From: Limonium bicolor
Taxonomy: Eukaryota; Streptophyta; Magnoliopsida; Caryophyllales; Plumbaginaceae
NCBI GenBank assembly: GCA_023374045.1
Contig: CM041776.1
Location: 346,269,636-346,333,635 of the forward strand
Length of the DNA: 64,000 bases
Reading direction: 5' to 3'
Made by a program: the position numbers and the translations under genes. The notes below the pieces were generated by a model that did no database searches, was not told the origin of the DNA, and saw only the letters and a list, made by a program, of their open reading frames with translations. Each line of letters opens with the position of its first letter. Within the stretch, counting starts at the first letter, position 1. Shown piece after piece: positions 24,920-36,839 of the stretch.

Positions 24920-26640
24920 ACTTTTTGTTTCCCCAACTTTTGTGAGACGAGGGATCTTATTATCTTTCAAAACGGTAGGTGGGGGGAGTTAGTAACATAT
25001 ATAGCTAGAGTAGACTATAGAGCATGAATGTATGGTTGTGAGGCCAATGACGCGATTCACGTGTTTTTTTGTTTGTTTGTTGGAATATGTTATGTATGTA
25101 CAATTGTGGTTGTGGGTGGATTGTTTTTCAAACAGCCTTTGAATTTAAGCATTGGACATACTCCCCAAACAATGTATTGCGTCCTCCACATCTTGGCAAA
25201 TTTTAATGTTCGAGCGAGAAACTAGAGTAGTTATCTTGTACTGGTCAACTGGATGCATGGTATGTATTATGATTGGTGAAATCAAACCTCTTGATTGGAG
25301 ATCAATGTCGGTGCAACAATTATATATGTGTGAACTTGTTTTCGTCTGTATTAGGTATAGCATACAAATGAAATAGTACTACTTCTTGATCAAATCAAAT
25401 ACACACGGACAAAGAAAAAAGGACATTTAATATTGATAATTGTAATTTACTGTGAAAAGAAGCATAATATATCTCTAAAAGTAGATGATAATTTTCATTT
25501 TCAAAATGTCCGAATATCGGGAATTTATATATATTATTAGTCTTACACGATGATTGATGGTATATATAGGAACTGCAAGTGCAAACTCCCCTCCCCATGA
25601 TGTTCTAATTAACAATAGCTGGCCTGGCTGGGTAAAGTCCTTTAAGGTACGTACATCTCTATAGTTAATTGAATTGGCATAGTAAATGCGTTACACGTGA
25701 AATGTTTGCCGAAGTTCGTGAATGTATATGGCGGAGGAGGATAATTAGGCAATAGGTAGGCTGATTGGCTGAAGCATACATAAATTTGATGGTCTATTTT
25801 TTTGAAACAATCAATGTTGTCAATTTTGATAGGATCACTACATATGATATGACGAGATTTTAGATCGATTTGGATTAATTGCCTCACCTAACGGACACGG
25901 AGATACATGGCATGGTGGGTCAGTAAGAACAAGTAACCATGTGGTTAGTAATACTGGCTAGTCGTACCAACTATAAAATAGTATAATTAAGACGCACATA
26001 TATAATACTCACGTTTCGGAAAGACAAAATTTGGCCTCATTTGGGACAAGTTTCTTACTAATAAGTAGTAGATATATAACTAACTAAGTCTGTAAATGTT
26101 TTGTCACAATAAGTCGTTGATAGTGTATAATATGATTAATGGCTGCTCGCTCTTCCAAAAAATCATAGGTAACATCAACATCAGTAAGTTAACAATTAAT
26201 GTACAAGTTAATGAACATATATATGTGCACCGATTATGCATGGAACAGATCAGCGGGCGTTAAGTTTCGAGGACAAAGTGGAAGTGAATCATGTAGTGAC
26301 TGCATGTATTAGGTAGAGCATAGTGGCATGATTTTAGATTTCGAATCTGGAAAACTGTAGTGACTGCATTAATTATTACTTTGATCGATGTTGTTAGAAG
26401 GTAAACTCCATGATAAGATGAGCTATTACTAAAATCATTTTCTCACAATTTGGTAAAATCTTAATGGAGTGGGTTTACTTTGCCACAGCGGAGAGTCGAG
26501 AAATTAAGAGCGCCGAATTAAATGTCAAAGGCTGCTGCTTATAGATACAGCTGTCTGTAAAAGTGATTTAAGGTCATGTGGGGGCGGGATATATCAACAA
26601 AACAATCTTGATTTCTCTAGGGATTCATACTGATACAATA
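24920..26640. other. Intergenic DNA upstream of the receptor kinase locus
   Basis: Several overlapping 60-80-residue frames at 25.0-25.9 kb occur on both strands and none shows a domain, signal peptide or consistent splice context. I see no gene. Confidence 0.4.
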
Positions 26641-27644
26641 CAATACGCACAGAGAGTCACACAAGAACCTCACCTCACCTCACCTCACGGATGCAAAAGG
26701 GTACAAAGCAGCAACAACAACAAAAATTGAGGCCAGAAAAGCGCGATGGATTGAGTCATTGAGATGGGAACTAACGAACGAAAGAGACGTTTCAATTGAA
26801 AAACATCTCAATCTTCATCCATATTTGATTTCTTCAACTGATGTTTCTTCTGTTTACCACAACACAATAATGACGAAACAAAAGGAGACGAGACGTTTCT
26901 GAGGAACAACAAGAAGACTGTTCTTCTTTTCACTATTTGTGTTCTTCTGTTGTATTCTGCTGATCAGAAGAGCTCTGTCCTCTGTTTTCTTCGCCAGCCT
27001 CCACCTCCAGCCGGTAAACTAACATCTTCTGTTCAAAATTTTAAATTCTGGGTCGCTCGTTATTCCGTCCCTGTCTCTTTTTATCTCCCTTTCTATTAGT
27101 ATGAATTATCAATCCGTTAAGAAAAGGTCTAGACTCTTCTTTTTCTCGGACGTGTTTACCCCTCCGCCTTTTGAATTCAAATTTCGAAAGGTGAGAAACA
27201 ATTAAACCAAACACACTCAGATCAGACCCAACAAAGAAACACGCACATTGATATAGTATAAACACACGCACTTACTTGGGGTATTCACACCATTTTCGGC
27301 CCTGAAATTAATGCACCCTTTTATTTTTATTTGAGAAAAAAAAGGCTCCATTTTACTAGTGTTCATCTCTACCCTACCACTTCGCTCTCTCCCAACTATT
27401 GCTGCCTCATTTCGCTATATCCGATTTACTTACTATCCTCCTCAAAACTCTCTCCATATAATTCCTCTTACCTCACAAACGTACACACTTCATTCTGCAC
27501 TCCAGATATGAAATTCGCACCTCCGATTCTTTTTATCCATTAGCTTCTTCATCTTCTTATGTTCTAAATAGTTAATGCTGTATATCTGATCAGGCACTGC
27601 AACTCTGAGGAGTAGTGAAGGGCCGGCCCAAAATAATATATACT
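26641..27644 (+). other. Probable 5' leader region of the receptor kinase locus
   Basis: The segment is GC-richer than its surroundings, with a CCTCA pentamer run at about 26,671-26,693 and CT-rich tracts. A possible leader intron runs from GTAAAC at 27,013 to CAG just before 27,594. The exon before it could encode a hydrophobic tract (VLLLYSADQ) followed by prolines, but no ATG lies in that frame, so I do not count it as coding. Confidence 0.35.
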
Positions 27645-30003
27645 ATGGATACCAACAGAAATCAGCAGCTTCTACTGCCACTAGTAGTTGGTTGTTCATT
27701 GGCTGCTCTGATCATCATATTACTATCTTGGTTAGTCCTATGGATTTACCACAGGAAGAAGAGGGAAACGTCAACAGGATCCAAACATATAAACACTCTG
27801 AAGAAGTCAGGTAGGTATTATTATTATTGGTATTAATTCACTTCGTTTTGGTTGATACAAAACAATATCAGTAGTTCATTTTTTGTGTTTAAACCTCACA
27901 TTTCTCGCTGAAATTTGGAACTAAAAAAAAAAAAAATTGAAGTTGCTGCCGCTGGATGTATTGATTATAAGCTGCTTGAGGCCGCCACTGGGAGTTTCCA
28001 GGAGACCAACAAGTTGAGTGAGAGTGGATTTGGATCATTTGCGTGTACAGAGCTCAGCTCGGTGAGAATTCGTATGCCGCGGTGAAGAAACTCGAAACTG
28101 TAGGCGGTGAGGAAGTTGAGAGAGAGTTCAAGGTAAAACTTAACTAAATCCATCATCGCTGGCTCTTGTTCAGTTGTGATGAGAGCTTAGGATTATTCGA
28201 TAAGATCATCAACAGAATAAGGTCTTGTATTTAATCTTGAATCAACTTGCAGAATGAAGTGGATTTGTTGAGTAGAATTCAACATTCTAATATCATAACA
28301 CTTGTCGGTCACTGTATCCACGGGGACACTAGATTTGTCGTCTACGAGATGATGGAAAATGGATCTCTTGAAACTCAATTGCACGGTAGGTAGTATTACT
28401 CCATATCCAAACTTTGGTTACTAACTAGTTACTACAGCTAGTACTACAATCGTTCAAAAACAGAAACAACAGGGTCTTTTTTTCCTTTTTTGCATATAAA
28501 TTTGTCTGTTCAATTTTTTGGTCAGGACAATCTCGTGGATCAGCTTTGACATGGCACATCAGGATGAAGATTGCCCTTGACATAGCAAGGTCAGTTCCTA
28601 TTATACCCCCAAACAATTCTCTCTACTGTATTAAAATGATTCATTGGCCACATTTTTATGTTTATCTTGATTTATATTTTAACCAGAGGTTTAGAGTACC
28701 TCCACGAGCATTGCAATCCACCGGTGATTCACAGAGATCTGAAATCATCCAACATCCTCCTTGATTCCAACTTCAATGCGAAGGTATGGTGCGCTGCTGC
28801 TGCTACTGCCAATAAAAGTCAACTTCCCAAAAAGATACTCTATCTATCATTACTTTAGAGTATCAATGATATGAAATGATGAAGTTACCACAACTAGCTT
28901 TTTGTTGTTTAATACTATTTTGTTTTTCTTCTCTACTACTACAGCTTTCAGACTTTGGTCTAGCTTGGGTTGGTGGTGGATCTTCTCATAGTAACAAGAA
29001 CAGCATTAAATTATCAGGCGCATTCGGCTATGTGGCCCCTGAGTTCCTTTTGGATGGTATTGCTACATGTCTACTTTCTTCTATACTATTCTTAATTCAC
29101 ACAATTAGTGTTGATCATGCATTATGATGTTTCAGTTGTGCCCCACATCCAATCATTTCACAAAAATACGCAGAATATGTTTAGGTTAGCTTGGTTGCTA
29201 CTTAAATAGTATTAGATATGATAGTGTTTGTCTAGAGTAGGTAAGATGTGCAGGATGAATATAATAGAATTATAAACCATGGGGTGTTTCTTTCGGATAA
29301 TTAGGAAATGTTTTAAGTTGTTTGTCTAGGTATTTTTAGTTCTTTTGTTTGTTTCCCTGGTTTAGGGTCAAGGAATAATTATAACTTTGATGGTGGACAG
29401 GTAAATTGACGGATAAAAGTGATGTGTATGCATTTGGCGTGGTACTTCTGGAGCTTTGTTGGGGAGAAAGCCAGTTGAGAAATTATCACCATCCCAGTGC
29501 CAATCTATCGTCACATGGGTAATGTTTGTTTAATGTTAACACCTCTTCCCTATCCATCCTCAAAAGCATGAGCATGACATGACTAACTCTCGTTCTCAAT
29601 AAAATTCAGGCAATGCCACAACTCACAGATCGAACCAAGCTTCCACAAATTGTAGATCCAGCTATTCAAGCCACAATGGATCACAAGCATTTGTATCAGG
29701 TTACGTAACTAACCCCCCTTTTGTTATACGTATCATACTACAATCCTTTTGGTCTTGCTACATTTTGCCACCGCACAAACTTAGATAGTTCAAGATATAC
29801 AAGACTGCTTACCTCCATTTGTTTACAATATTATTGGACAGGTTGCTGCCGTAGCAGTGCTATGCGTTCAGCCAGAGCCGAGTTATCGTCCATTGATAAC
29901 CGATGTTTTGCATTCTCTAGTACCACTAGTTCCTGCGGAATTAGGAGGCACCCTGAGAGTTACGATGACAACTATAGCATCTACTCTCAACTTGGATGAT
30001 TGA
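27645..30003 (+). pseudogene. Receptor-like protein kinase (At1g80640-like), two frameshifts
   Basis: Nine exons: 27,645-27,810; 27,943-28,132; 28,253-28,385; 28,526-28,589; 28,687-28,783; 28,945-29,056; 29,401-29,518; 29,610-29,699; 29,842-30,003, all bounded by AG/GT. Exon 1 encodes a membrane span (LVVGCSLAALIIILLSWLVL) and a basic stop-transfer HRKKR. A kinase domain follows: AAVKKLE lysine, EVDLL helix-C glutamate, [29 protein letters not shown] and the conserved end [11 protein letters not shown]. Length and order match the plant At1g80640/At5g11020 kinase group. Two defects stand out. At 28,035-28,039 five extra bases (TCATT) split the glycine-rich loop between GFG and CVYRA. Near 29,455-29,459 one base is missing between LLEL and GRKPVE. 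Two loop glycines are also serines (LSESGFG for LGEGGFG). All other exons are in phase, so decay is recent, or the assembly has errors. No signal peptide is visible. Confidence 0.85.
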
Positions 30004-31063
30004 CAAATACTACATCAGATTTGATCTCGTTCTTCTTCATCTTAGCAGCCGCTTATCTCTCATTGTATACTAGACAGTTCCTAGTTGATGACTAACCTGA
30101 TGTAAATTGAGTGAAGAAACGAGTGATAATTCATTCGTCGTTCACACAACGAACGTCTCTGGGATATTTTTGGTCTTGTATATGGAACTTCTTCACGGTG
30201 TTAGACATTAACGACAAACCATAGTTCGATTTAAATAGCAGGATCGGGGACAGACGAGTGTGATGTCATCAATATTCAGCAATGTTCTGTTGGCAATTGA
30301 AGACTATATAATGGAGCTCAGAAAAATGGTGACAATGTATCAACTTCAAGCCCAGAAATAAACTAACCTAACACATATCTTCCCCTAGCACAAAGATCAG
30401 TAAACATCAAAGAATTCAGGCAAAAAGATTCTGCTCCAATGCAGTTCCACCTCCTACTATAACCAAAAAACTCCCAATCACCCACCCCAAGTAAAACCAG
30501 TCATACATATTATAGATGGGTCAGATTTCAGTCTACATCTTCCAAAACAAACTGGCTAAACTACCAACAGAAGTTCACCAGAATTTGCAATTTCAGAAAT
30601 ACAGGTGATAGCAGGCAAACTACAGCTCGGAAAGAATTCTCTGGTCACAGCGGTTATGCATAAGCAAATTCCCGACCAAACAATAAACAAACTAAGACAG
30701 CTGCAATAGCTGGCAAAACAACGTATTCCTTCGCCGTGAAGAACTTTGAATCAAATCGATTACCAAAATATGAGAAGCAACAAAAAGATAGCATAACCGA
30801 GAGAATTCAACTGACCAGAAAAACTATACCTAATGGAACAAAATTTAATAACAGGTCACACAAATTCAAAGCAAGCAACAACCAAATAAGATTTCAACTG
30901 AATCTCTCAAAAATAATCCATAACTTACGATAGCTAAAGTTTACAATATTCCCAATCGAACAGCAGTCGCTTGAGGTTCAAGTAATAATCTAGCTCTTAC
31001 ATAAAAACCGAAAACAAAAAGCATTTCTAACAAAAAGGGAAGAGGTCCCCCGCAAGCAACATC
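30004..31063. other. Convergent 3' region between the kinase locus and eL39
   Basis: The two genes converge and their 3' untranslated regions probably share this kilobase. An AC-rich, largely unstructured tract at 30.3-31.0 kb probably includes the eL39 3' UTR on the minus strand. The open frame at 30,736-30,933 is low complexity and not credible as a gene. Confidence 0.45.
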
Positions 31064-31502
31064 TTAGAACCCAAGCTTGGTGCGACGCCAGTGCCTGCGC
31101 TTAGCATTGTACCTGAAAAAAAAAAAACGAAGTGTACAATAGGTTCAAGAATTCCAGAATCTATACTACCAACACTCAATCACCAACAGTAACGACATAG
31201 TAATACTAAACATCTAACAGCGCAGTAAATAACGGGTATTAGGAAGTACGATACCTGATTGTGTTGCCAGTTCTCATGCGAATCCAGTAAGGTATGGGGC
31301 GGTTTTGCCTCATCTTCTTCGCCAATTTCTTCTTGATCATGAAGGTCTTGTGGGACGGCTGCAACGAAAATAAAAAACAACAAAAATAAAAAACGAAGTT
31401 AGTTAGGTACTGATGAACTCGGGGCCGATGTAGGACGGCGAAAGGAAAGAAAGAGAGAAAGTGTGTGTGATCAGATGGGGAAGAGGAAGGAGATCATACC
31501 AT
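31064..31502 (-). CDS. RPL39: 60S ribosomal protein eL39 (L39)
   Basis: A small basic protein of the large ribosomal subunit that lines the peptide exit tunnel. Three coding exons on the minus strand: 31,500-31,502 (the ATG alone), 31,255-31,358 and 31,064-31,112, joined by GT-AG introns. Total 156 bases, 51 residues, the standard length of the family. The product starts [20 protein letters not shown], continues [20 protein letters not shown] and ends [11 protein letters not shown], the canonical eL39 sequence with no damaged position. The start is fixed because the first intron follows directly after ATG and exon 2 opens with the CCG of Pro2. Upstream lie a telo-box and site II motifs typical of translation-machinery genes. 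The locus looks fully functional and is convergent with the damaged receptor kinase gene. Confidence 0.97.
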
Positions 31503-31585
31503 CTTCGATAGACTGTTGTCGCAGAGCCGCGCCGAGTGTTCGTTCTGGTGGAGGAAGACAGAAAGGAGTATCTTAACGTGATGAG

Positions 31586-31682
31586 AAACCCTAGACTAGA
31601 AAAGAGACCGTGGTGGGTGGGGAGGTGGGAGTAGCTTGCTTTGGAATGGGCCGCTATGGTTTGAACACATATTATCGGCCCA
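31586..31682 (-). promoter_or_regulatory. Ribosomal-protein promoter motifs: telo-box and site II
   Basis: AAACCCTAG, a telo-box variant, lies at 31,586-31,594, about 85 bases upstream of the eL39 ATG. Site II elements occur as TGGGCC at 31,647-31,652 and GGCCCA at 31,677-31,682, with a further AGCCCA at 31,838-31,843. Telo-box plus TGGGCC/T is the known arrangement in promoters of plant ribosomal protein genes, where site II is bound by TCP factors and drives expression in dividing cells. Confidence 0.75.
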
Positions 31683-31849
31683 TATTACTTACTTCCCGTA
31701 TTATGTGGGTGGACGACTCGTGAAATGTGTACCATCACCTAATTGGAATTCGCACGAGGCTGCCAGATTAGGTTGGTTGCCTTTGCCTTGATTGCCTATA
31801 TATTCAGGGTGATGACATGGGATCATGGGCATGTTACAGCCCAACCCAA

Positions 31850-32499
31850 TCCATTTTCGTCTTTGGTCTTTTTTACAAAGACACGTGTTTTTTTTTGTTG
31901 CTACAAGTAAATTATACAGAAATTTATTTTAATACATCAGGAGTGTATGACTCATGTTTAACTAATTAGCTGATAACTAGAAGTGATTAATTAGAATGAA
32001 GAGAGTGAATCACGTTACAAGATAAATTGTACTATAAGGCTAGATAGATGTTATATAGTGTAGATGCTTCAGTTTCGAGAGTGAATCTTACTAGAATTGG
32101 AAAAATTATGGGTAAAACCAAGAAAAAAAATATTACATTTATATCATAGTTGCTGAAATATTACCATCATAACTGTAAAAAACATTCTTTACTAGTGGAC
32201 CAAGGATGTTCTAATTGAAAAAAATATGTCATACGGAGTAGGTAAAATCCCAGTTGTTAAAGATAAGTAAATTATAATATAACAAGCTGATATCTGCAGA
32301 AATGACCTCTACTCTAACAAAATCAAACGATCCTGTATCATGATTTTGTTGTTTTTGTCACAACTTTAAATCCAACAATTCTCTAAGATCAAGTGTAAGT
32401 CCCATATTGAAAAATTATATAGTTAGTAAGTAATTCATATAGTCTAGATCTACTCCACCTAATGTCAATTGATTTTAGGATAGAACCTCATGGGTTATT
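31850..32499. other. AT-rich intergenic DNA, nothing recognised
   Basis: No coding frame, terminal repeat or RNA gene was seen. Confidence 0.4.
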
Positions 32500-32647
32500 G
32501 GGTTCGTTTGGGGACAGCTGCTAAGGGCTGCTGTTGGGTCCTGCTGATGGTTTTGTAGAAGCTGTCAGCTGCTAGTTTTAATGTTTGGTGGAACGTCTGC
32601 TGATGCTTTTAAAAAGCAGAGACAATTGTTAGGTCCCAAACAAGCTC
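32500..32647. mobile_element. Small MITE with Harbinger-like ends
   Basis: The ends form imperfect inverted repeats: left GGGTTCGTTTGGGGAC, right read inward GAGCTTGTTTGGGACC. Unit length is 148 bp. The flanks share ATT on both sides, a possible 3-bp duplication, which is not the TWA expected of classic PIF/Harbinger, so family assignment is tentative. The interior is CTGCTG-rich and non-coding. Confidence 0.6.
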
Positions 32648-33039
32648 ATTGACTTTTACTAGTCTATAAGGGTATTTTATATAATTCCCTCTGTTAGGTC
32701 AATTCCTCCCACAATATTTCTAACAAGAATAAAGATGCAATGAATAGGGCCCTGGACCAACAGGTGGTTCAGGTTCATATATCATATAGTCAAAGGCTTG
32801 ACAGATGCAAACAAACGTAAATCTAATAGAATCGGAAGAAATGACTAAAATGTTCCAGCTTTTGCCTGCATTGCATGATCTTCTGTAGTTTGTTTGTTTG
32901 TTTCTTTGACTGCATTAGCATATTTAGATCAAACAACGGTTGGCGTGGGCATGTTTGTGGCCAGTAAATGTGTATAATATAATATTTTTGTTTGGTGTCG
33001 GGTTGAAACTTGAAAAGTTGGTCGAACTTTTGCCGAGCC

Positions 33040-33092
33040 TTCAAAAAAAAAAAAAACAGTGCAAAAAAAAAACAGTGCAAAAAAAAAAAAAT
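33040..33092. repeat. A-rich short tandem repeat
   Basis: Poly-A runs of 9-14 bases alternate with CAGTGC (two or three units). This looks like microsatellite growth from a poly-A tail, although no retrotransposon body is evident just upstream. Confidence 0.6.
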
Positions 33093-33102
33093 ATGCTAGG
33101 TA

Positions 33103-33481
33103 ATAGTCCTTAATTGATTGTCCTGTTTGTTTTATGACACGTTTTTCTATTTCAATATTAAATATATAAGATAAAATAATTTAATAAAATTAAATTATGT
33201 AATATATAGTTTATCACGTAAGGAATTATATACAAAATTTAAATTTTTAAAATTATTTTATCTTATTCCCTATGTCTCGTCATAAGTGTCATATTTGCTT
33301 TTTGGCACACTTTTCCACTATAATATTAAACATATAAAATAAAATAATTTTTAAAGTTTTTCATAAAAGATTTGATTATAAAACATAGAATTATAAAAAT
33401 ATATTATCTTACATGTTAAATATTGAAGTCAAATGATACATCCAAATAGTAAAATGGACATTTTGACTGGGACGGAGGAAA
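33103..33481. mobile_element. Truncated Stowaway MITE with a second Stowaway at its right side
   Basis: The sequence 33,110-33,260 matches the left two-thirds of the intact Stowaway element at 35,953 (shared TGTCCTGTTTGTTTTATGAC-like start, ATATAGTTTATCA, GTAAGGAAT). It stops exactly where a second, different Stowaway begins at 33,266 (TTCCCTATGTCTCG). That one ends at 33,481 with GACGGAGGAAA. TA dinucleotides flank the second unit (33,264-33,265 and 33,482-33,483). The outer copy has lost its right end, or the second element replaced it. Confidence 0.65.
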
Positions 33482-33749
33482 TATATCCAAATACTAGTAA
33501 ACAGACGGTCAATTCATCATGGTGGGAGTAATCATGTTAACAACTTCCTTGTGATGCCGTCAATCAACATCGACGCATTGAATTTTTTTAATTTTTAATT
33601 TTTCTCTTTCTTTGTTGTTCCGCTGCGCTTGCTTTTAGGAAGTCATACTAATTAACGATGGAAACCGCGTCATTGTTTGTTATTGTTATTATTTGTGATT
33701 GATCTGAGGATTCACGGTACCTAACGATATTTATCTTATACTACTAGAC

Positions 33750-34678
33750 TAATGGTGGTTACGGGTCCGGTTCCATTGGTTTTGGTTCCAGAAAATGTGT
33801 ATTCGTATTTGGAATCGGTCTGGGCGGTTTCAGTTCCAGTTCCGGTTCTGAAATCTGGATTCACTTCGGATTCGGTTAAAAAACCGGTTTCGGCCGATTC
33901 TGATCGGTTCCGACCGGTTTTGGAGCGGTTCTGGAAAGATTCGATCGGCTCCAGTTGCTTTGTTTTAGCTCCGATTTGAGATCCGTTTGAGCGCACACGT
34001 TGCTCTTTTCATCCACTTTACTCCTAGATAGGTTATTCTTCAAGTTTATAATCTCAAATGTGTAAGAAACAAAGCTTTAGGAATTTTTATTGAATTTACA
34101 AAAAATAAGGAACAAAGAGAATTTTATTATATGATTCACTGACTCATTAAAACCTTATTAGGTAAAAACCCATTGGAAAAACCCTAATAAAGAAAAAGAG
34201 TACAGCTACTAAGAGGTTACATGATTTCAATTTGCAAGTCTTAAAAAAAGATTACATGGAAAGAAAGTAATACTAAATTACTAATACATTCTAAAATATT
34301 ACAAGATAGAAGTCCTAAGTGGGTTTTCCCCATCCATCTCATACCAATCATCATGTTGGTCTTCATATTGAAATGCGCGTGCTTGGGATCTAACGGCTAT
34401 TTTCTTCAGAGGAGCGCGCGCCCGAGACCCAAAACGACGTCGTTTTGGGCCGATTCCAACGGTAACTTCAACCGGTTCCGGGGCAGTTCTGGTTCCGAAT
34501 CCGATGACGATTCCAGGCGATTCCGGTTCCGGGCCCGGTTCAGGCCCGAATCTCAAAACATGTATTCGTATTCGGAACCGACTGAAGCGGTTCGGTTCCG
34601 GATCCGGTTCCCACCGGTTCCCGACTGGTTCCGATCCCAATCGATTCTGGGTAGAACCGGATCCGATGGCCACCATTA
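33750..34678. mobile_element. Non-autonomous hAT-like element, GGTTCC-rich
   Basis: Terminal inverted repeats: left TAATGGTGGTTACGGGTCC, right read inward TAATGGTGGCCATCGGATCC, each followed by GGTTC words. GGTTCCGGTTC and its complement are repeated along both arms, so long spurious frames arise on both strands (for example 34,299-34,676 minus). The flanks share ACTAG (TACTAGAC and ACTAGTAC), probably a damaged 8-bp target duplication. The centre (34,080-34,350) is AT-rich; no transposase domain is seen. Confidence 0.65.
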
Positions 34679-34689
34679 ACTAGTACACA

Positions 34690-35950
34690 GTAAGTAGTAT
34701 TTTTGTGTTGAATATTAAAATTCAACTTTAGTAATTGAAATCAAAGTAAAGGAAGAAGGCGGGACAGAAATTATGAATTATGCCTTTTAATAAAGCATGT
34801 ATCCGTGCGTCAAACTAACAGGAAGTTAACGATCTTCTATGATGAAGAAAGGAAGGAAACCTAGTATACTCAATAGGCGGTGATCGATTAAATAAATAGT
34901 CTAAATTGACCTTATTAAAACATTTGCCTACACTATAGACTAGAGCCGTGTGAACCATATATAATTTTTTGAAAGAGTGAACCATATATAATTGATAGTA
35001 AAAAAATCTCATATCACACACAGTCTTCACGCAAAGATGTACGACAACAGACGTTTACCTGCTGTTTTTGTTTGTTCCTCTTTGTTAGTCGACATGTAAT
35101 AACCGAGGGCATAATGAATTTGGCTGGCAGTGGCAACCTATACACTCGATCACTCTCAACTGGTCTTTAATTTCAGATCAGCTGTTTAAACCCACATAAT
35201 TAATTAATCCTGCGGCAAATTTTATTGTAAATCGGAGTATCGTACCATCGTTTATTTTAAATTCAAATTTACCGTTCATTTTAAATTCAAATGTTGTTAA
35301 GTTTTTGTACTAGAAGTTATAATCCTGCTCTCACTCAACTGTTTATTACGGTTATCTCTTGTTCCTATTCACGATATGCATGAGATAATGAAGAATATGC
35401 CGGACGATCGCAAATTTTTCTTTTAGAAAAAAATGTAGTCTTTTTAAAAAAAATACTACTGTAGTAAAACTGTGAAGTGTGAGCACTCTTCTTTTCTCAA
35501 AACAAACCACTAATTTTTAATTTCGTTCGTCAAACATACAAGATACGGGTTTGAAGGTAATTTAAGATCCCGGCGGCAGACGAAATATATACTAAAAAGG
35601 TTATCCAACAAAAAATTACTACTACTAAATATATCGTCGGCCGGCACATGGGCAGTTGGTAAATAATTAATTATCGATGATGGATCTTGCGAATAGCATA
35701 ATAACATGCATAGATAAGACGTCAAGATATCGCGTATCAGCAAATGTACGAAATTAAGTCTCTGAAAGGCACGTTTTTAAATAGTAAACCCAGATTGCTT
35801 GCTAAGTTAGATAGCACATATACCGGTCTGGTGGCTTGTGTATCTATCTATATCTAATCTGGCATGCATATATGACATGATCGATTCTTTTTCTTTATTT
35901 TTGGCCTTTTGCTGAATTCTGGGGTTCGAAAGGAAGAGAGAGATGGATCA
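34690..35950. other. Intergenic DNA, nothing recognised
   Basis: Short frames on the minus strand (34,815-35,030 and 35,510-35,743) carry no domain. A short TTTAAATTCAAA direct repeat sits at about 35,257 and 35,279. Confidence 0.4.
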
Positions 35951-35952
35951 TA

Positions 35953-36184
35953 CTTCCTCCGTCTTGAATTGACCGTCTTGTTTGTTTTATGACACATTTT
36001 TCCACTTCAATATAAGCATATAAGAAATAATTTTATAAAACTAAATTTTATAACATATAGTTTATCATGTAAGGAATCATATGCAAAACTTAAATTTTCA
36101 AAATTAATTTATCTTATATGTTAAAAATTGAAGTCAAACGACATGTCCAAAATAAACAAGACGGTCAATTCAGGACGGGGGGAG
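35953..36184. mobile_element. Stowaway-type Tc1/mariner MITE
   Basis: Ends: left CTTCCTCCGTCTTGAATTGA, right read inward CTCCCCCCGTCCTGAATTGA. The inverted repeats continue through CCGTCTTGTTT. TA at 35,951-35,952 and 36,185-36,186 is the expected target duplication. The 232-bp length, CTCC-CCGTC termini and AT-rich centre are standard for Stowaway. The good end identity suggests fairly recent activity. Confidence 0.93.
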
Positions 36185-36677
36185 TAGAACCGTAGAAGAA
36201 GAAAGAAGCCGTGAAGTGCGCCGTGACAACGAACAAGCAATCGCAGTCCGCGTTACAGAAAAAATACTGTTGTTGATTTTGGTTATTATATAGTTAGCTA
36301 TGATTGTGTAAAGGTTGTTGTTTTTTAATATTACTATAATAGTTGGGTATATTGTTTTAAAAGTTGTTGAATCTTATTTAAAAATTATTCAAACTAAATG
36401 TACATAATATTTTATTATATATCATATTATTGGGTTATCCGTTGTAAAATAACCACTTAATTTCCGTGTTACAATAATACATATATATATAATATAAAGA
36501 TCCAAACCGGTAGGCTAGGATCGACATCTGGAATAGTGCTACTAGAGTGTGTTTATATGTTGGACTTAATTTGTAACATTTCATATCAATAGAAAGTATG
36601 TTCAAACATGGTAAGATTTATACATTTAAGTTGGTGGGAGTGTCACACCATCAAATGATCACTATGATCGGCTCAAC

Positions 36678-36831
36678 CAGTAACGGACCCAGAACTTTTG
36701 TTTAGGGGGGGCAAAAAAATTGTTGACACTATTGTTCTTTAAAACATTATGTTATTTTGTATTTTTCAAAAATTTATAAGAGCATTTTATAAATTTTCAA
36801 AAGTTTTGGGCCCCCCTTGCGTCCGCCACTG
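36678..36831. mobile_element. Short hAT MITE with perfect 8-bp target duplication
   Basis: The element starts CAGTAACGGACCCAGAA and ends (read inward) CAGTGGCGGACGCAAGG. The 8-bp sequence GGCTCAAC lies on both sides (36,670-36,677 and 36,832-36,839). Length is 154 bp. GGGGGG/CCCCCC tracts follow each terminal repeat. These features are diagnostic of a hAT superfamily MITE. Confidence 0.92.
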
Positions 36832-36839
36832 GGCTCAAC

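Noticed and set aside
25028..25887. Cluster of 65-81-codon frames on both strands
   Set aside because: No domain, no splice support, overlapping each other; AT-rich DNA yields such frames by chance.
26870..27012. Signal-peptide exon for the receptor kinase
   Set aside because: The frame is hydrophobic and then proline-rich, but the in-frame upstream codon is a stop and no ATG follows it.
34299..34679. Two open frames of 108-125 codons on opposite strands
   Set aside because: They arise from GGTTCC/GGAACC words of a hAT-like element; composition is simple and no domain is present.
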